DNA of 64,000 bases. It comes from Flavimaribacter sp024343425 (lineage in GTDB: Bacteria; Pseudomonadota; Alphaproteobacteria; Rhizobiales; Rhizobiaceae). The DNA lies in the NCBI GenBank assembly GCA_965227645.1, contig OZ245773.1:4092001-4156000 (forward strand), read 5' to 3'. The position numbers were made by a program, and so were the translations under genes. Below the pieces are notes generated by a model. That model saw only the letters and a program-made list of their open reading frames with translations. It was not told the DNA's origin and searched no databases. Position 1 is the first letter of the stretch; each line of letters opens with the position of its first letter. This document shows positions 1 through 9,331 of the stretch, piece by piece.

Positions 1-597
1 GAAGATCTCCGGCAGGCTTACCGGCTGGCGCAAATGGCTGTGGAGCTCGATCCACTCGACGCGCGCAACCAGCTGGCTGTGGCGTGGTCGTCATCGCTTG
101 ACGGCAAATTCGAAAACGCTTCGATCCATATGGAGCTCGCCGCAAAACTCAACCCGCACAGCCCACGCACGCTCGTCTCATGCGCGATGGGCTTCGCCTT
201 CTTCGGCGATCATGATCGCGCGATGGATTTGCTGGCGCACAGCATCGAATACGCGCCGGTGCTGCTCGATTACCAGTGGAGCTATGCGGCAAGCGTCTAT
301 TTTCTGGCAGGTGAGCACGAAAAGGCGATCGAAGCCGCCATCCGCTCGAGCGATCGCATCATCGACAATCCAGGCTGGCACGCGGCCGCCCTCGCCGCCG
401 TCGGCCGCAGAGAAGAAGCCGCGACCGAGTTCAACCGCCTGTGCAGCGACGTAAGCGCCATCTGGGCGGGCGCGACTGCGCCCACCCGGACCGAGATCGC
501 CAGATGGTTCAGCGAAGCCTATCCGATCCGTGAAGAAAAGGATCGCGCGCGCCTGCTTTCGCTGATGGAGCAGACCGCTCAGGAACAAGAGCCCTAA
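1..597 (+). CDS. C-terminal part of a TPR-repeat protein (5' end outside window)
   Basis: The reading frame is open from the first base and ends with TAA, so only the last ~198 codons are present. The protein is helical, with TPR-like 34-residue units (for example A-x-x-L-N-P-H-S-P followed by F-G-D-H-D-R-A, then G-E-H-E-K-A-I-E-A-A and G-R-R-E-E-A). Its tail, with W-F-S-E-A-Y-P and L-L-S-L-M, resembles the C-termini of rhizobial TPR-containing adenylate/guanylate cyclases. The catalytic part would lie upstream and cannot be seen, so a plain TPR or CadC/LuxR-type TPR regulator is equally possible. Confidence 0.6.
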   Translation, partial: EDLRQAYRLAQMAVELDPLDARNQLAVAWSSSLDGKFENASIHMELAAKLNPHSPRTLVSCAMGFAFFGDHDRAMDLLAHSIEYAPVLLDYQWSYAASVYFLAGEHEKAIEAAIRSSDRIIDNPGWHAAALAAVGRREEAATEFNRLCSDVSAIWAGATAPTRTEIARWFSEAYPIREEKDRARLLSLMEQTAQEQEP

Positions 598-621
598 GCT
601 CTTCAACGGCGCTCGGTCAGA

Positions 622-1110
622 CTACAGGCATCTTTGGAAGGTGACCGTTCCCTTAAGATAGTCCTCTTCACGACCGGGGACTTCCGCCACGTCTCCGACG
701 ATCGTCGCCAGGTATCCGAAGGCGTCCGCCTGGTTGGAGCGCCGTGGCGCCAGAACCGTCATGAAATGGACGTCCGCCACCCTTTCGTCGCGCTTGATCT
801 CCAGCACGAGATGACCGTCGGGCTGGCCCGTATCGACATGCGACAGGTCGAACACATTCCTTCTCTTGGCGGAATGACTGATGCGCCTCTGCTTCATCTT
901 GCCTTTTTCGTTCTGAAACTCGTACAGGGCTTCATAACCTGTGTTTGAAGAACTGATGATGGCATGCAGCGTTCCAAGAACCGCATCCCAGTAGTTGTTG
1001 GTGCTTTGCATCCTGGTTTCGACCTGGGTTCCGGCAAAGATCATGCCTTCCCGCCTTTGCTGGTCGACCGACAGGGAAGCGTCCTTTTTGTAGACGACGA
1101 CTGATCCCAT
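622..1110 (-). CDS. Hypothetical protein downstream of haem peroxidase
   Basis: Not recognised. The product is 162 residues, soluble-looking, with no signal peptide or membrane segment, and rich in charged beta-strand-like stretches (L-V-L-E-I-K-R-D-E, D-V-H-F-M-T-V-L-A-P). It starts 18 bp after the stop of the peroxidase gene on the same strand, so the two are probably co-transcribed and this protein may assist or accompany the peroxidase. The start is ATG followed by GSVVVYKKD. I infer a small cytoplasmic beta-rich protein; no function is proposed. Confidence 0.6.
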   Translation of the reverse strand: MGSVVVYKKDASLSVDQQRREGMIFAGTQVETRMQSTNNYWDAVLGTLHAIISSSNTGYEALYEFQNEKGKMKQRRISHSAKRRNVFDLSHVDTGQPDGHLVLEIKRDERVADVHFMTVLAPRRSNQADAFGYLATIVGDVAEVPGREEDYLKGTVTFQRCL

Positions 1111-1128
1111 GATATTCCCCTTTCGTTG

Positions 1129-2802
1129 CTAGTTCAGGTTACCAATATTGCGAAAGATATCGTGCAGAGTAAAAGCATTCTCCCTTGCTGCGACAAGCTG
1201 CGAATGCGGTGAAAAGCGAACGCGCTGCGCATCGTCGATAATGCTGTCGGGTGACGCCTGAATGGCGGCGTGCACTGTTTCCATGACGATGCGGGACGCC
1301 AGCGGACCGAGACGGGTCGACCCGTCTCGGGGATCGCGGCCGAGCTTCTGGGCCTCTGCAAGCGTATAGAACCAGAGCGGCGTCGCCTTCGCCAAGCGAT
1401 GGTCGTCCCGCGAAAGGACGTCTCCCAAAGCAGCGCCAAATGCATTGTCCGACAGGTCGGCAATACCCTTGACGCGCTTGCGCTGCGCTCCGTCCGACAA
1501 CGGATGTCCCGCCATCTCGGTATTGACGCATTCGACCAAATCCTGCGCCGGCGACAGGCCGACAGATCGCCCGCGTTTCAAGGTCAGTTCCGAGAGCGGC
1601 ACGGTGTTCGATGTCTGGCTGCGCGGCATTTCGTAGACCCACCGCCTGTCGAGCTCCTGGAACAGAACCGGAAGTTTCGCGTCGATCGCCTCTGCGTATT
1701 CCGGCTCGCGCGACCCGTCGAGGTCGAGAAGATAAGACCAGTCGATCACCCAGCGATCCTGCAGGAACGGCCGGTCGCGGTCGATAACCCTGCCGAGATG
1801 GGTATGGGCCAGGACCTGGCGAGTCGGCTCGCGGGACAGGATTCCATTCAGGAAATATCGTTCCCTGACCATGCTGTGACCGAAACGGAAGCATCCGATC
1901 GAGAATTCGACCGGAATCCGGAACGGAAACGGCGGCGCGTCGGCAAAGAGAAATCCCCGCCCATGGGTCATGACTTCATCATAGATGTCACGATCGATGA
2001 TGCGTTCGAGATAATCGTGCAGGATCACCGATTGCATATGCCGGCGCGTCAGCCTTTTTGCCGCGGCCTCATCTGGTTCGATGTCGCAGATCCGGTGATG
2101 AAACCTGATGATTGATGCGACGAGCTGGGAGACTATGACGTTGTTGTCGTTTCTTTCGTCCGGCAGGAGCGGAACGCCCTCGGCGTCCCTTGGAATGTCG
2201 GCGAAGCGCCCGGCGCTGGTTGCGCCAAGGCCGAGGCCGCCGCGACACAGATAGGCCTTGCCGTTCTCCGGATATCCGTCTGGCCGCGCATCGAAAATAC
2301 TGTCCAGGTCGAACGCTTGCGTCCGGTAATTCACCGGATTGAGCGGGTCGCTGTCAGAACTCGTATAGGCCAGGTCATGCGCAAGGAACTGGCCCAGATA
2401 GGTGTAGGCCGCAGGTATCGTCGAATGCTCGATCGATCGTTTCTCCAAACGCATGGCGGTTGCGAGCGCAGACAGGGCGTCCTCGTCCGGAAGCAGATGA
2501 TCGTCGAGAGCCGGCAGCAGCCGATGAAAGAAACCGCAGCCGCGAAGTGTGCTTTCATGAGCTGCCAGGAACGTCGCGACATCCGCGCGGTAATCCGCGG
2601 ACACGCCATTTTCGGCGTCGTGGCGAAGAGTAAGGCTCACGCGCCCGTCTTCGTCGCCGGCGGATGCATTGATCACGACCGGACCGTCAATCCCGGTCAG
2701 ATCAAACTCCAGAGTTTGAGGATCGGAATTGGAAGCGCTCCTGACGCCGACCGATTGCCGGGCGACGAAGCGCGCTCCTGCTCCGTGACATACCTCCTTC
2801 AA
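1129..2802 (-). CDS. Animal-type haem peroxidase
   Basis: Member of the An_peroxidase superfamily (peroxinectin/myeloperoxidase type), which oxidises halides or organic substrates with H2O2. Visible hallmarks are the distal histidine motif GQFLAHDLAY (His about 142), the distal arginine motif LPDERNDNN (Arg about 217) and the proximal haem-ligand motif FRFGHSMV (His about 309). About 557 residues fits the bacterial members. No Sec signal peptide is apparent, so the protein may stay cytoplasmic or leave by a type I-like route. The start is a TTG preceded by GGGGGAG. A second strong Shine-Dalgarno (AAGGAGG) lies inside the first codons but leads only to a short out-of-frame ORF. It heads a two-gene unit with the small downstream hypothetical gene. 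Confidence 0.85.
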   Translation of the reverse strand: MKEVCHGAGARFVARQSVGVRSASNSDPQTLEFDLTGIDGPVVINASAGDEDGRVSLTLRHDAENGVSADYRADVATFLAAHESTLRGCGFFHRLLPALDDHLLPDEDALSALATAMRLEKRSIEHSTIPAAYTYLGQFLAHDLAYTSSDSDPLNPVNYRTQAFDLDSIFDARPDGYPENGKAYLCRGGLGLGATSAGRFADIPRDAEGVPLLPDERNDNNVIVSQLVASIIRFHHRICDIEPDEAAAKRLTRRHMQSVILHDYLERIIDRDIYDEVMTHGRGFLFADAPPFPFRIPVEFSIGCFRFGHSMVRERYFLNGILSREPTRQVLAHTHLGRVIDRDRPFLQDRWVIDWSYLLDLDGSREPEYAEAIDAKLPVLFQELDRRWVYEMPRSQTSNTVPLSELTLKRGRSVGLSPAQDLVECVNTEMAGHPLSDGAQRKRVKGIADLSDNAFGAALGDVLSRDDHRLAKATPLWFYTLAEAQKLGRDPRDGSTRLGPLASRIVMETVHAAIQASPDSIIDDAQRVRFSPHSQLVAARENAFTLHDIFRNIGNLN

Positions 2803-3040
2803 GTCGCTCCCCCAGGCTGGGTATGATTGCGATTTTCACTGCCATGAATGGTAGAAGAAATACGCCAGCTTCCGCAATAGATGAAATGGAGATGGTTTGA
2901 CGTTCACGAGAACCTGCGATCGACGCGCCTTGCCGGTCAAACAAAAAGCAGCCGACCAACCGGGGCAGATCGTCGCCTCGCCATCGGCCTGGATCCGTGC
3001 AATAAGGTCGCAAAACCGACCGCCGAACTCCGGCGTCTCG

Positions 3041-4774
3041 ATGAAAAAGCAGCCAGCAGAAGCTTCACCAGTACCGATGAGCGATACCGTTCCTGACGCG
3101 AAAACACAGGCTGCGCGCCGACTGGAACAGATGCTTCAGCCCGAGCGAAGCGGTCTTCGTCTGGCTTCCTGGCTCAGCGTCGCGGCTGCACTGCTGTGGA
3201 TTCCGCAAGCCGCTTGCGTGGCGCAGCTCATTGCAGCGCTTGTCGAGGGTTCGCCGGCCTTTCTTGGTCCATGGAGCGCCAGCGCGCTGTTTCTTGCGCT
3301 CGGGCTGGCGAAGGCCGGGCTTGCGCGCCTGTCCGGTGGAGTAGCTTTCGCTGCGTCACAGGCAGCCATCAGCCGTGAGCGAGAAATACTCCTTGCTGCG
3401 CAAAGCCGCCAGTCGCCGCTGGCGGCAAGCCAGCGTTCCTCCGCCGAAATCGCAGCCCTTGCCGCGGACAAGCTCGAACTCGTCGCGCCCTACATATTGC
3501 GGTACGCGCCGGCCATGGCACGCACCAGAATTGTTCCTCTCGTCATCCTGGCCATCGCCATGGTCTTCTCGTGGACCGTGGCCTTCATTCTTCTGATCGC
3601 CGGCCCGCTCATACCCGTCTTCATGGTTTTGGTCGGAATGGCCGCCCAATCGGCAAGCGAAAGACAGATGCAGGAAATCGGGGGCATGAACGCCCTTCTG
3701 GCTGAGCGGATACGAGCGCTCACAGATTTGCGGCTGCTCAACGCGGTGGACCGCACCATCGCCGATTTTTCAACGGCCGCGGACCGTCTGCGCCGGCAGA
3801 CCATGGAGGTCCTTCGCATCGCCTTCCTGTCATCGACGGTTCTGGAGCTGTTTGCAGCGCTCGGCGTCGCGATGACGGCAGTCTATGTGGGGTTTGCGCT
3901 GCTTGGCGAATTGCGTTTCGGCGCCTGGACGACGCCCCTGACTGTCGCCGAAGGCGTCTTTCTGCTGTTGTTGGCGCCCGACTTCTTTCAGCCGATGCGT
4001 GAGCTCGCCGCCGCCTGGCACGACCGGGCTGCGGCCCAGGCCGTCGCCGGCGAATTGGCCTACCTCGAAGCGGCGGCCAAACTCGAAGTTCCAGGAGGCG
4101 GATTCGCCGGTCGGACGCTCGCCGGTCCTGCAAGCGTGGAGACGCGCGCGCTCTCCTGGACGACGCCTGCCGGCCGCCTGATACGATTTCCCGACCTTTC
4201 CATCGCGGCCGGCGAACGGATCGCCATCACCGGTCGCAGCGGCAGCGGGAAATCAACCTTGCTTGCATTGCTGGCGGGACTTGCCCCCTGCCCTGACGGC
4301 GAGATTCGCCTCGCCGGGGAATTGCTGGACGACCGCACCGCCGACGCCTGGCGCACCAGGCTCGGCTGGATCGGGCAGGCCCCGCATTTTTTCAACGGCA
4401 GCCTGCGGGCCAACCTGATCATCTCCGGGAATACGCGCGACGACGACAGACTTGAGAACGCGCTTGCGCTCGCTTCCGCCGATCAGATCGTTCAGACATT
4501 GCCGGGTGGGCTCGACACCAGGCTCGGCGAAACGGGACACGGCGTCTCCGGGGGCGAGGCCCGGCGTCTGATGATCGCGCGCGCGCTCTATTCCGACGCC
4601 GATATCGTTCTGGCGGACGAACCCACCTCCGATCTCGATCGCAAAACGGCGTCGGCCGTCACCGATGGATTGCTGGCGCTTTCGGCGCGCGGCGCCACTT
4701 TGATCGTCGCAACGCACGATCTGCAACTCGCGCGACGCCTGGACCGGATCATCGATCTGGAGACTGCCGGATGA
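3041..4774 (+). CDS. cydD: CydD, ABC transporter half for cytochrome bd assembly
   Basis: Half-transporter of the heterodimeric CydDC ABC exporter, which moves cysteine/glutathione to the periplasm and is needed to assemble cytochrome bd. The N-terminal half holds an ABC-exporter membrane domain with about six hydrophobic segments. The C-terminal nucleotide-binding domain shows Walker A GRSGSGKST, signature VSGGEARR and Walker B IVLADEPTSDLD. The frame opens further upstream at a TTG at 2897 with a fair Shine-Dalgarno, but the extra 48 residues look unlike the family, so I chose the ATG at 3041 (577 residues); ATG 3077 is another option. The stop overlaps the cydC start by 4 bp. Confidence 0.88.
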   Translation: MKKQPAEASPVPMSDTVPDAKTQAARRLEQMLQPERSGLRLASWLSVAAALLWIPQAACVAQLIAALVEGSPAFLGPWSASALFLALGLAKAGLARLSGGVAFAASQAAISREREILLAAQSRQSPLAASQRSSAEIAALAADKLELVAPYILRYAPAMARTRIVPLVILAIAMVFSWTVAFILLIAGPLIPVFMVLVGMAAQSASERQMQEIGGMNALLAERIRALTDLRLLNAVDRTIADFSTAADRLRRQTMEVLRIAFLSSTVLELFAALGVAMTAVYVGFALLGELRFGAWTTPLTVAEGVFLLLLAPDFFQPMRELAAAWHDRAAAQAVAGELAYLEAAAKLEVPGGGFAGRTLAGPASVETRALSWTTPAGRLIRFPDLSIAAGERIAITGRSGSGKSTLLALLAGLAPCPDGEIRLAGELLDDRTADAWRTRLGWIGQAPHFFNGSLRANLIISGNTRDDDRLENALALASADQIVQTLPGGLDTRLGETGHGVSGGEARRLMIARALYSDADIVLADEPTSDLDRKTASAVTDGLLALSARGATLIVATHDLQLARRLDRIIDLETAG

Positions 4775-6444
4775 GATCGCTGCTGCCGATTATCCGTCGC
4801 ATCTGGACCAACGACTGGTGGTCGTTTCTACGCGGCGCGGCGCTGTCTGTAACAGTGCTGGTCGCAGGAATCGCGCTGCTTGGGCTTTCAGGATGGTTCA
4901 TCGCAGCCGCAGGCGTCGCTGGTCTTGCCGGCGCCGGCGTCGTTTTCGACGTGTTTCGACCGAGCGCCGGCGTACGCTTTCTGGCGCTGGGCCGAACTGC
5001 GGCGCGCTACGGCGAACGTATTTTGACCCATGACGCAACGTTGCGTGGTCTGGCGCGATTGCGCGTCGATCTGCTGAGCGCGCTGTCGACAGTTCCTTTT
5101 CCCCGTTTGCCCGCCCTGCGCGCGTCGGAGCAACTCACCCGTCTGACGCGGGATGTGGACGCATTGGACGGCGTTGCGCTGCGCCTGGTTATACCGCTTG
5201 TCGCTGCAGCCGCGACATTGATGATTTCTGCCGTCGCGTTGTGGTTTCTGGTCGATCCGGCGCTTGTCGTCTGGCTGTTGGCGAGCACGATCGCCGGCAT
5301 TCTACCCGCGCTCGGACTTGTCGCCGTGCGGTCCCGCAAACCGTCACGCCTGTCGCAACTGGCGCTGAACGCCTTTCGCATGCGGTTCATGGATTTGATT
5401 CAGGCCCGGGCGGAACTGACGATATTCGGGAAGCTCGACCGGCGCGCGAAACACGTCATGGGCGCCGAGCAGCGGATGCGCAAGGAACTGGCGCGCAACG
5501 ATCGCATCGAACGCGCCGGAGGCTTTCTGATTTCATCGGCGGAAAGTCTGACCGCCGGAGGCGCCTTGCTGATCGGCAGCCTGCTCGCCCGGGCCGGCGT
5601 CATCGATCCGGCGGTAGCCGCTCTCGGCTTCTTCGCGACGCTGGCCATTGCCGAGGCCTTGGCGCCGCTCAGGCGCGGCCTCGCGGAAATCGGCCGAATG
5701 ACGGATGCTGCAAGGCGGGTCAATCGCCTGCTGGACGCCAGAAAGCCACAAACGGCGCCCGCTCGATCCCTCACGTATCAAAAGTCGAACGCGCCACTGC
5801 TCCAATTTAAGGACGCCTGCTTCTCCTACAGGGAGGAAGGACCTTTACTGGTCGCAGATTTCAATCTCCAGGTCGCAAGCGGCGAGACGGTTGCGCTGAC
5901 AGGCGCCAGCGGGAGCGGAAAATCGACAATTTTGCAGCTCGCCGCCTCCATGATGCAGCCCACCCACGGGACAGTTGCAATACTGGGTAGCGATCTGCGC
6001 GATTGGGAAGAACCGCGGCTGCGTGAAACCGTTTCGCTGTTGCCTCAGAGAAGCGCGCTTTTGAGCGGCGCCATCAGGGACGGACTGGCGGTGGCAAGGC
6101 ACGGCCTGAACGATGAAGACGCCTGGGCTGTGCTCGCGGCGGTGGCGCTCGACGACGTCATCGAAGCGCGCGGGGGGCTCGACAGCCGGCTGGGAGAATC
6201 AGGAAAAGGGCTTTCCGGCGGCGAAAGCCGGCGTCTTGCGCTGGCCCGGGTCCTGCTCCGGCGGCCGGCGCTGCTGCTTCTTGACGAGCCGACTGAAGGC
6301 CTGGACCGCGACACTGCGACGCGGGCGCTCGCCGGGATCAGAAAATATCTCCCTGAAACAGGGATTCTGCTTGCTTCACACAGAGAAGCGGAACTGGTTT
6401 TTTCCGACCGGCAGCAAGATGTCGCACTCCCCTGCGAGAATTGA
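4771..6444 (+). CDS. cydC: CydC, ABC transporter half for cytochrome bd assembly
   Basis: Partner of CydD in the thiol exporter needed for cytochrome bd maturation. It has an N-terminal exporter membrane domain and a C-terminal ATPase with Walker A GASGSGKST, signature LSGGESRR and Walker B LLLDEPTEGLD. At 557 residues it fits CydC. The ATG overlaps the cydD stop in an ATGA, which indicates translational coupling. The stop codon lies inside an FNR-like box that probably drives cydABX, so cydDC and cydABX may form one transcript plus an internal promoter. Confidence 0.88.
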   Translation: MRSLLPIIRRIWTNDWWSFLRGAALSVTVLVAGIALLGLSGWFIAAAGVAGLAGAGVVFDVFRPSAGVRFLALGRTAARYGERILTHDATLRGLARLRVDLLSALSTVPFPRLPALRASEQLTRLTRDVDALDGVALRLVIPLVAAAATLMISAVALWFLVDPALVVWLLASTIAGILPALGLVAVRSRKPSRLSQLALNAFRMRFMDLIQARAELTIFGKLDRRAKHVMGAEQRMRKELARNDRIERAGGFLISSAESLTAGGALLIGSLLARAGVIDPAVAALGFFATLAIAEALAPLRRGLAEIGRMTDAARRVNRLLDARKPQTAPARSLTYQKSNAPLLQFKDACFSYREEGPLLVADFNLQVASGETVALTGASGSGKSTILQLAASMMQPTHGTVAILGSDLRDWEEPRLRETVSLLPQRSALLSGAIRDGLAVARHGLNDEDAWAVLAAVALDDVIEARGGLDSRLGESGKGLSGGESRRLALARVLLRRPALLLLDEPTEGLDRDTATRALAGIRKYLPETGILLASHREAELVFSDRQQDVALPCEN

Positions 6445-6454
6445 TATGTATCAT
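6441..6454 (+). promoter_or_regulatory. FNR/FixK-type anaerobox upstream of cydA
   Basis: TTGAT-ATGT-ATCAT matches the FNR/FixK consensus TTGAT-N4-ATCAA at 9 of 10 positions. It lies 83 bp before the cydA start and overlaps the cydC stop codon. Low-oxygen activation of a bd oxidase by FnrL or FixK is typical of Alphaproteobacteria. No promoter boxes were mapped. Confidence 0.65.
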
Positions 6455-6536
6455 TACCGACAGGCGCGGAAGTTGTAATACCTACGGCTCCGGGACATGC
6501 GCATTGACGGCGTGTCCAAACCGAAAGGAATAGTAG

Positions 6537-8147
6537 ATGGAACTCGATGTCGTCGAGCTGTCTCGTTTGCAGTTTGCAATGACAGCAATGTACCATTTCC
6601 TTTTCGTTCCATTGACGCTCGGTCTGTCCATCATCGTCGCCATCATGGAGACGGTCTATGTGATGACCGACAGGCCGATCTGGCGTCAGATGACGAAATT
6701 CTGGGGACTGCTTTTCGGGATCAATTTCGCCCTCGGCGTCGCCACCGGCATCACTATGGAATTCCAGTTCGGGATGAACTGGAGCTACTACAGTCACTAC
6801 GTCGGCGACATCTTCGGCGCGCCGCTGGCCATCGAAGGCCTCATGGCTTTCTTTCTTGAGGCTACATTCGTCGGATTGTTCTTCTTCGGCTGGGACAAGC
6901 TGTCGAAAGTGGCGCATCTGGTCGTGGCGTGGCTGGTCGCCATAGGCTCGAACTTCTCCGCGCTGTGGATCCTGATCGCCAATGGCTGGATGCAAAATCC
7001 CGTCGGCGCCGAGTTCAACCCGATGTCCATGCGCATGGAGATGACGAGTTTCTTCGACGTGCTCTTCAACGAAGTCGCGCAGGCAAAGTTCGTGCACACG
7101 GTTTCTGCGGGTTATGTGACTGCTTCCGTCTTCGTGCTCGGGGTTTCGGCCTGGTATCTGCTGAAGGATCGGCATATCGAACTGGCGCGACGTTCGATCG
7201 CCGTTGCGGCGAGTTTCGGTCTTGCGTCGGCGCTTTCGGTCGTCGTCCTCGGAGACGAATCCGGCTATACCGCGACCCATTCGCAAAAGATGAAGCTCGC
7301 GGCCATCGAAGCGATGTGGGACACCGAGCCTGCTCCGGCTTCGTTTACACTGTTCGGCATTCCCGACCAGGAGGATCACGAGACAAAGTACGCGATCCAC
7401 ATCCCTTACATGATGGGTTTGATCGGCACACGATCGCTCGACACCGTAATTCCGGGCATCAACGAACTCGTAGCGACGGCAGAGAAGCGCATTCGCTCGG
7501 GCATCATCGCCTATGACGCGCTTCTGACCATACGCTCCGAGCGCGGCGCAGAGCCACAGGAAGTCCGCGATACGTTCGAACAGCATAGCGCCGATCTCGG
7601 CTTCGCCTTCTTGTTGAGGCGATATGTCGACGATCCACGCCAGGCGACAGACGAACAGATCGTCATGGCGGCAGGCGACACCGTGCCAAAAGTCTGGCCG
7701 CTGTTCTGGGCCTTCCGCGTCATGGTCGGACTCGGCTTCGCATTCATCGCAGTCATGGCCTACTTTTTCTACCTGGCCAGTTTCCGCGGGATGCAATTTC
7801 CTCGGCCGGCGCTGTGGCTTGCCGTGATCATCATACCAACGCCATGGATCGCCGCAGAGATGGGCTGGTTCGTGGCGGAGTATGGACGTCAGCCATGGAC
7901 GGTGGACAGCGTTTTGCCGACAGCCTTGTCGGTTTCGCACTTGAGCGTCGGCGACCTTCTGATCACGCTCGCCGGGTTCGTCACATTCTATTCGATCCTG
8001 TTCATCATCGAGATGGGACTGATGATCAAATACATCAGAAAAGGTCCTCATATGGATGTCGAGATGACTAACGAATGGATGGACAAGCACAGGCAGCAAC
8101 TGCGCAAATCTGACGGCGCCGTCGCAGGCGCGGTTCCGGCGGAGTAA
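6537..8147 (+). CDS. cydA: Cytochrome bd ubiquinol oxidase subunit I
   Basis: Membrane subunit carrying haems b558, b595 and d, which oxidises ubiquinol and reduces O2. The haem ligands expected from E. coli CydA are in place: His20 in MYHFLFVPLTLG, His187 in KFVHTVSAGYVT and Met396 in FRVMVGLGF. The quinol-site motif GWFVAEYGRQPW is present. At 536 residues, with an insertion after about residue 240, it has the longer Q-loop type rather than the short CioA type. AAAGGA precedes the ATG. It is followed 5 bp later by cydB. Confidence 0.95.
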   Translation: MELDVVELSRLQFAMTAMYHFLFVPLTLGLSIIVAIMETVYVMTDRPIWRQMTKFWGLLFGINFALGVATGITMEFQFGMNWSYYSHYVGDIFGAPLAIEGLMAFFLEATFVGLFFFGWDKLSKVAHLVVAWLVAIGSNFSALWILIANGWMQNPVGAEFNPMSMRMEMTSFFDVLFNEVAQAKFVHTVSAGYVTASVFVLGVSAWYLLKDRHIELARRSIAVAASFGLASALSVVVLGDESGYTATHSQKMKLAAIEAMWDTEPAPASFTLFGIPDQEDHETKYAIHIPYMMGLIGTRSLDTVIPGINELVATAEKRIRSGIIAYDALLTIRSERGAEPQEVRDTFEQHSADLGFAFLLRRYVDDPRQATDEQIVMAAGDTVPKVWPLFWAFRVMVGLGFAFIAVMAYFFYLASFRGMQFPRPALWLAVIIIPTPWIAAEMGWFVAEYGRQPWTVDSVLPTALSVSHLSVGDLLITLAGFVTFYSILFIIEMGLMIKYIRKGPHMDVEMTNEWMDKHRQQLRKSDGAVAGAVPAE

Positions 8148-8152
8148 CGATC

Positions 8153-9316
8153 ATGATCCTGCACGAACTCATCAGCATTGAACTGCTTCGCGTTATCTGG
8201 TGGCTGCTGCTCGGTATTTTGCTGATCGGCTTTGCAATGACCGACGGTTTCGACATGGGCGTCGGCGCACTGCTGCCCTTCGTCGCAAAAAGCGACGTCG
8301 AACGGCGGATCGCCATCAATACGGTCGGTCCGGTCTGGGAAGGCAACCAGGTGTGGTTCATTCTCGGCGGCGGAGCGATTTTCGCCGCCTGGCCACCGCT
8401 CTACGCGGTCTCCTTCTCCGGCTTCTATCTGGCCATGTTCGCCGTGCTCGCGGCTTTGATCCTCAGGCCGGTCGCATTCAAATACCGCTCAAAACACGAG
8501 AGCCCCCGGTGGCGATCGAACTGGGACTGGGCGCTGTTCGTCGGTGGAGCCGTTCCGGCGTTGATCTTCGGCGTCGCCGTCGGAAACGTGCTCCAGGGTG
8601 TGCCATTCCGCTTTACCGAAGACCTGCACGCCATCTACGAGGGAACGTTCTACGGCAAGTTTCTCGATCTTCTCAATCCATTTGCGATACTGACGGGTCT
8701 GGTCTCCTTCGGCATGTTGCTGATGCACGGCGCCGCCTGGCTGGTCGTCAAGACGGACGGGGTTGTTGCGGAACGGGCGCGCAAGATCGGCGTCTGGATG
8801 GGACAGGTGGCTTTAGCCGGCTACGCCATTGCCGGACTATGGCTCTCCTTCGGCATTGACGGATACGCCATGGTTGGACAGGTCGTTGTCGATGGTCCCT
8901 CGAACCCGTTGCATTCGGACGTTGTGCGGGAGGGTAGCTGGCTCGCCGCCTACGGTAAGCGCCCATGGATTGCGATTGCGCCGGTTCTGGGTTTTCTGGG
9001 CATGATCATGGCCATTCGCGGCCTCAGGAGCGGCGGCGAGATTTCGCCTCTTCTGTGGTCAAAGCTCGGAATTCTCGGCGTCATTTCATCAGTTGGACTG
9101 ACGATGTTTCCGTTCATTCTTCCGTCGTCGATCCATCCGACTTCCTCACTCACGGTATGGGATGCGTCTTCTTCGCAACTCACGCTGTTCGTGATGCTGG
9201 TGTCGACAATTATCTTCTTGCCGATCATCCTCGCCTACACCGCCTGGGTCTACCGCGTCTTGTGGGGCAAGGTCACCGACGACGAGATCACCTCCAACAG
9301 TGAAAGCGTCTACTGA
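8153..9316 (+). CDS. cydB: Cytochrome bd ubiquinol oxidase subunit II
   Basis: Second core subunit of the bd oxidase, a polytopic inner-membrane protein of 387 residues (E. coli 379). The N-terminus carries the family pattern of an early acidic transmembrane segment, FAMTDGFDMGVGALLPF, followed by NTVGPVWEGNQVW. It follows cydA with 5 bp between and is followed by the tiny cydX, giving the classic cydABX order. The start ATG at 8153 fits the family N-terminus. Confidence 0.95.
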   Translation: MILHELISIELLRVIWWLLLGILLIGFAMTDGFDMGVGALLPFVAKSDVERRIAINTVGPVWEGNQVWFILGGGAIFAAWPPLYAVSFSGFYLAMFAVLAALILRPVAFKYRSKHESPRWRSNWDWALFVGGAVPALIFGVAVGNVLQGVPFRFTEDLHAIYEGTFYGKFLDLLNPFAILTGLVSFGMLLMHGAAWLVVKTDGVVAERARKIGVWMGQVALAGYAIAGLWLSFGIDGYAMVGQVVVDGPSNPLHSDVVREGSWLAAYGKRPWIAIAPVLGFLGMIMAIRGLRSGGEISPLLWSKLGILGVISSVGLTMFPFILPSSIHPTSSLTVWDASSSQLTLFVMLVSTIIFLPIILAYTAWVYRVLWGKVTDDEITSNSESVY

Positions 9317-9331
9317 CGAAGGAAGAACACG

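Noticed and set aside
2897..3040. Upstream 48 codons of the cydD frame from TTG 2897
   Set aside because: There is a fair ribosome site, but the extra residues are unlike CydD N-termini; kept only as an alternative start.
6045..8099. 684-codon open frame antisense to cydA
   Set aside because: It is a shadow of cydA codon bias: the product is rich in H, R, D and E with no domain, and the opposite strand is an unmistakable cydA.
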